Position numbers and translations under genes: made by a program
Origin: an uncultured Acetobacter sp.
GTDB lineage: Bacteria; Pseudomonadota; Alphaproteobacteria; Acetobacterales; Acetobacteraceae
Assembly (NCBI GenBank): GCA_937900755.1
Contig: CALCDN010000219.1
Span: forward strand, 1-13,153
Reading direction: 5' to 3'
DNA: 13,153 bases
The notes under the pieces: generated by a model
What the model saw: only the letters and a program-made list of their open reading frames with translations
Databases searched by the model: none
Told to the model about the DNA's origin: nothing
Shown here: positions 12,692 to 13,153 of the stretch, one piece after another
Numbering within the stretch: position 1 is the stretch's first letter
Layout of the letters: the number at the start of each line of letters is the position of its first letter

Positions 12692-13153
12692 TCATAGAAT
12701 CCGTACTGGCCTGAGCAGCCCTTCCTCAAGGCGGCCAAGGCCCAGCACACGCCCTGCGTCCATGACACGCACGGTCCCCGAGGCGTCGGTCTGGGGGATA
12801 CGTCCCATCAGATCCAACAGGCTCAGGGCCCGCCCGTGGCGCAGAAGAACAGCTTCCTCCTCCGTCAGGGCCAGCGCCGGGATGTCGGCCAGCGCGGTCT
12901 CGACCGGAAGAAGCAGTTCCGCAGAAGCATGGGCGTTGTCGTCGTTTGGCGTCAGTTTGTCCAGCATAATTGCATCGGCCTGGGTAAAAGGCCCCACGCG
13001 CAGGCGGCGTAGCACCGCAATATGGCCAACCGTGCCACAGGCCAGCGCCACATCCCGCGCAAGGGCGCGCATGTACACGCCCTTGCCGGATTCGACCTCG
13101 AACACCGCCGTGTCCGCATCGGGGCGGGCGATCAGCTCAAAACGGTCCACGCG
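12692..13153 (-). CDS. truB: tRNA pseudouridine(55) synthase TruB, C-terminal part (5' end outside window)
   Basis: TruB makes pseudouridine 55 in the T loop of tRNAs. The frame is open to the last base of the window, reading RVDRFELIARP, so the start and the catalytic Asp region lie beyond it; the GTG at 13150 is internal. About 153 residues are visible. Family motifs include FEVESGKGVYMRALARDVA (the GTYIRSL-like signature), CGTVGHIAVLRRLRVGPF, and DALT-like AIMLDKLT. The C-terminal portion (LRHGRALSLLDL, VRVMDAGRVLGLGRLEEGLLRPVRIL) resembles the small PUA-like end domain. The order truB-rpsO-pnp, with truB ending 23 bases before rpsO, is conserved in many bacteria. Confidence 0.96.
   Translation of the reverse strand, partial: RVDRFELIARPDADTAVFEVESGKGVYMRALARDVALACGTVGHIAVLRRLRVGPFTQADAIMLDKLTPNDDNAHASAELLLPVETALADIPALALTEEEAVLLRHGRALSLLDLMGRIPQTDASGTVRVMDAGRVLGLGRLEEGLLRPVRIL

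Noticed and set aside
1..13153. CRISPR arrays, insertion sequences, rRNA genes
   Set aside because: I saw no regularly spaced repeats, transposase motifs with terminal repeats, or rRNA sequence.

Overview
The window is GC-rich chromosomal DNA of an alphaproteobacterium, most likely from the acetic acid bacteria (Acetobacteraceae; Komagataeibacter or Gluconacetobacter-like). This rests on the truB-rpsO-pnp order, alphaproteobacterial-type GyrA and PNPase proteins, a gyrA-coaD-peptidyl-prolyl isomerase cluster, and strong GC preference at third codon positions. The genus is inference from the sequence alone.

Left part (1-3732) is accessory in character. It starts with the C-terminal part of an S24/LexA-type repressor-peptidase. 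A perfect inverted repeat (545-561) and an unrecognised 98-residue gene follow. A tight leftward cassette of four small genes (2236 to 1027) comes next: a two-helix membrane protein, a lipoprotein, a 66-residue protein, and a 41-residue single-helix protein whose start overlaps the preceding stop as ATGA. None is confidently recognised; the set looks like phage or mobile-element cargo. Upstream of it, behind a terminator, lies a markedly AT-richer leftward gene for a membrane-bound diguanylate cyclase with a degenerate MHYT-like sensor. The 3' end of a tRNA-Lys(UUU) gene faces this block, a typical boundary for integrated elements.

Middle part (3733-8376) is housekeeping. It holds tRNA-Lys and a leftward operon gyrA-coaD-ppiB, with a 4-bp gyrA/coaD overlap, closed by a strong terminator at 3962-3997. 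Upstream of gyrA and divergent from it is a small YqaE/Pmp3-like membrane protein gene with its own terminator.

Right part (8433-13153) is all leftward: truB (5' end outside the window), rpsO, pnp, and a 472-residue nitronate monooxygenase-like flavoprotein with a C-terminal cysteine cluster. pnp is preceded by a 308-bp non-coding stretch containing a large hairpin that could be the site of PNPase autoregulation. A 13-bp GC hairpin without a U tract separates pnp from the flavoprotein gene.

I did not find a convincing complete new defence or mobile system. The best candidates for something undescribed are the four-gene small membrane/lipoprotein cassette and the repressor, inverted repeat and small-gene unit beside it.
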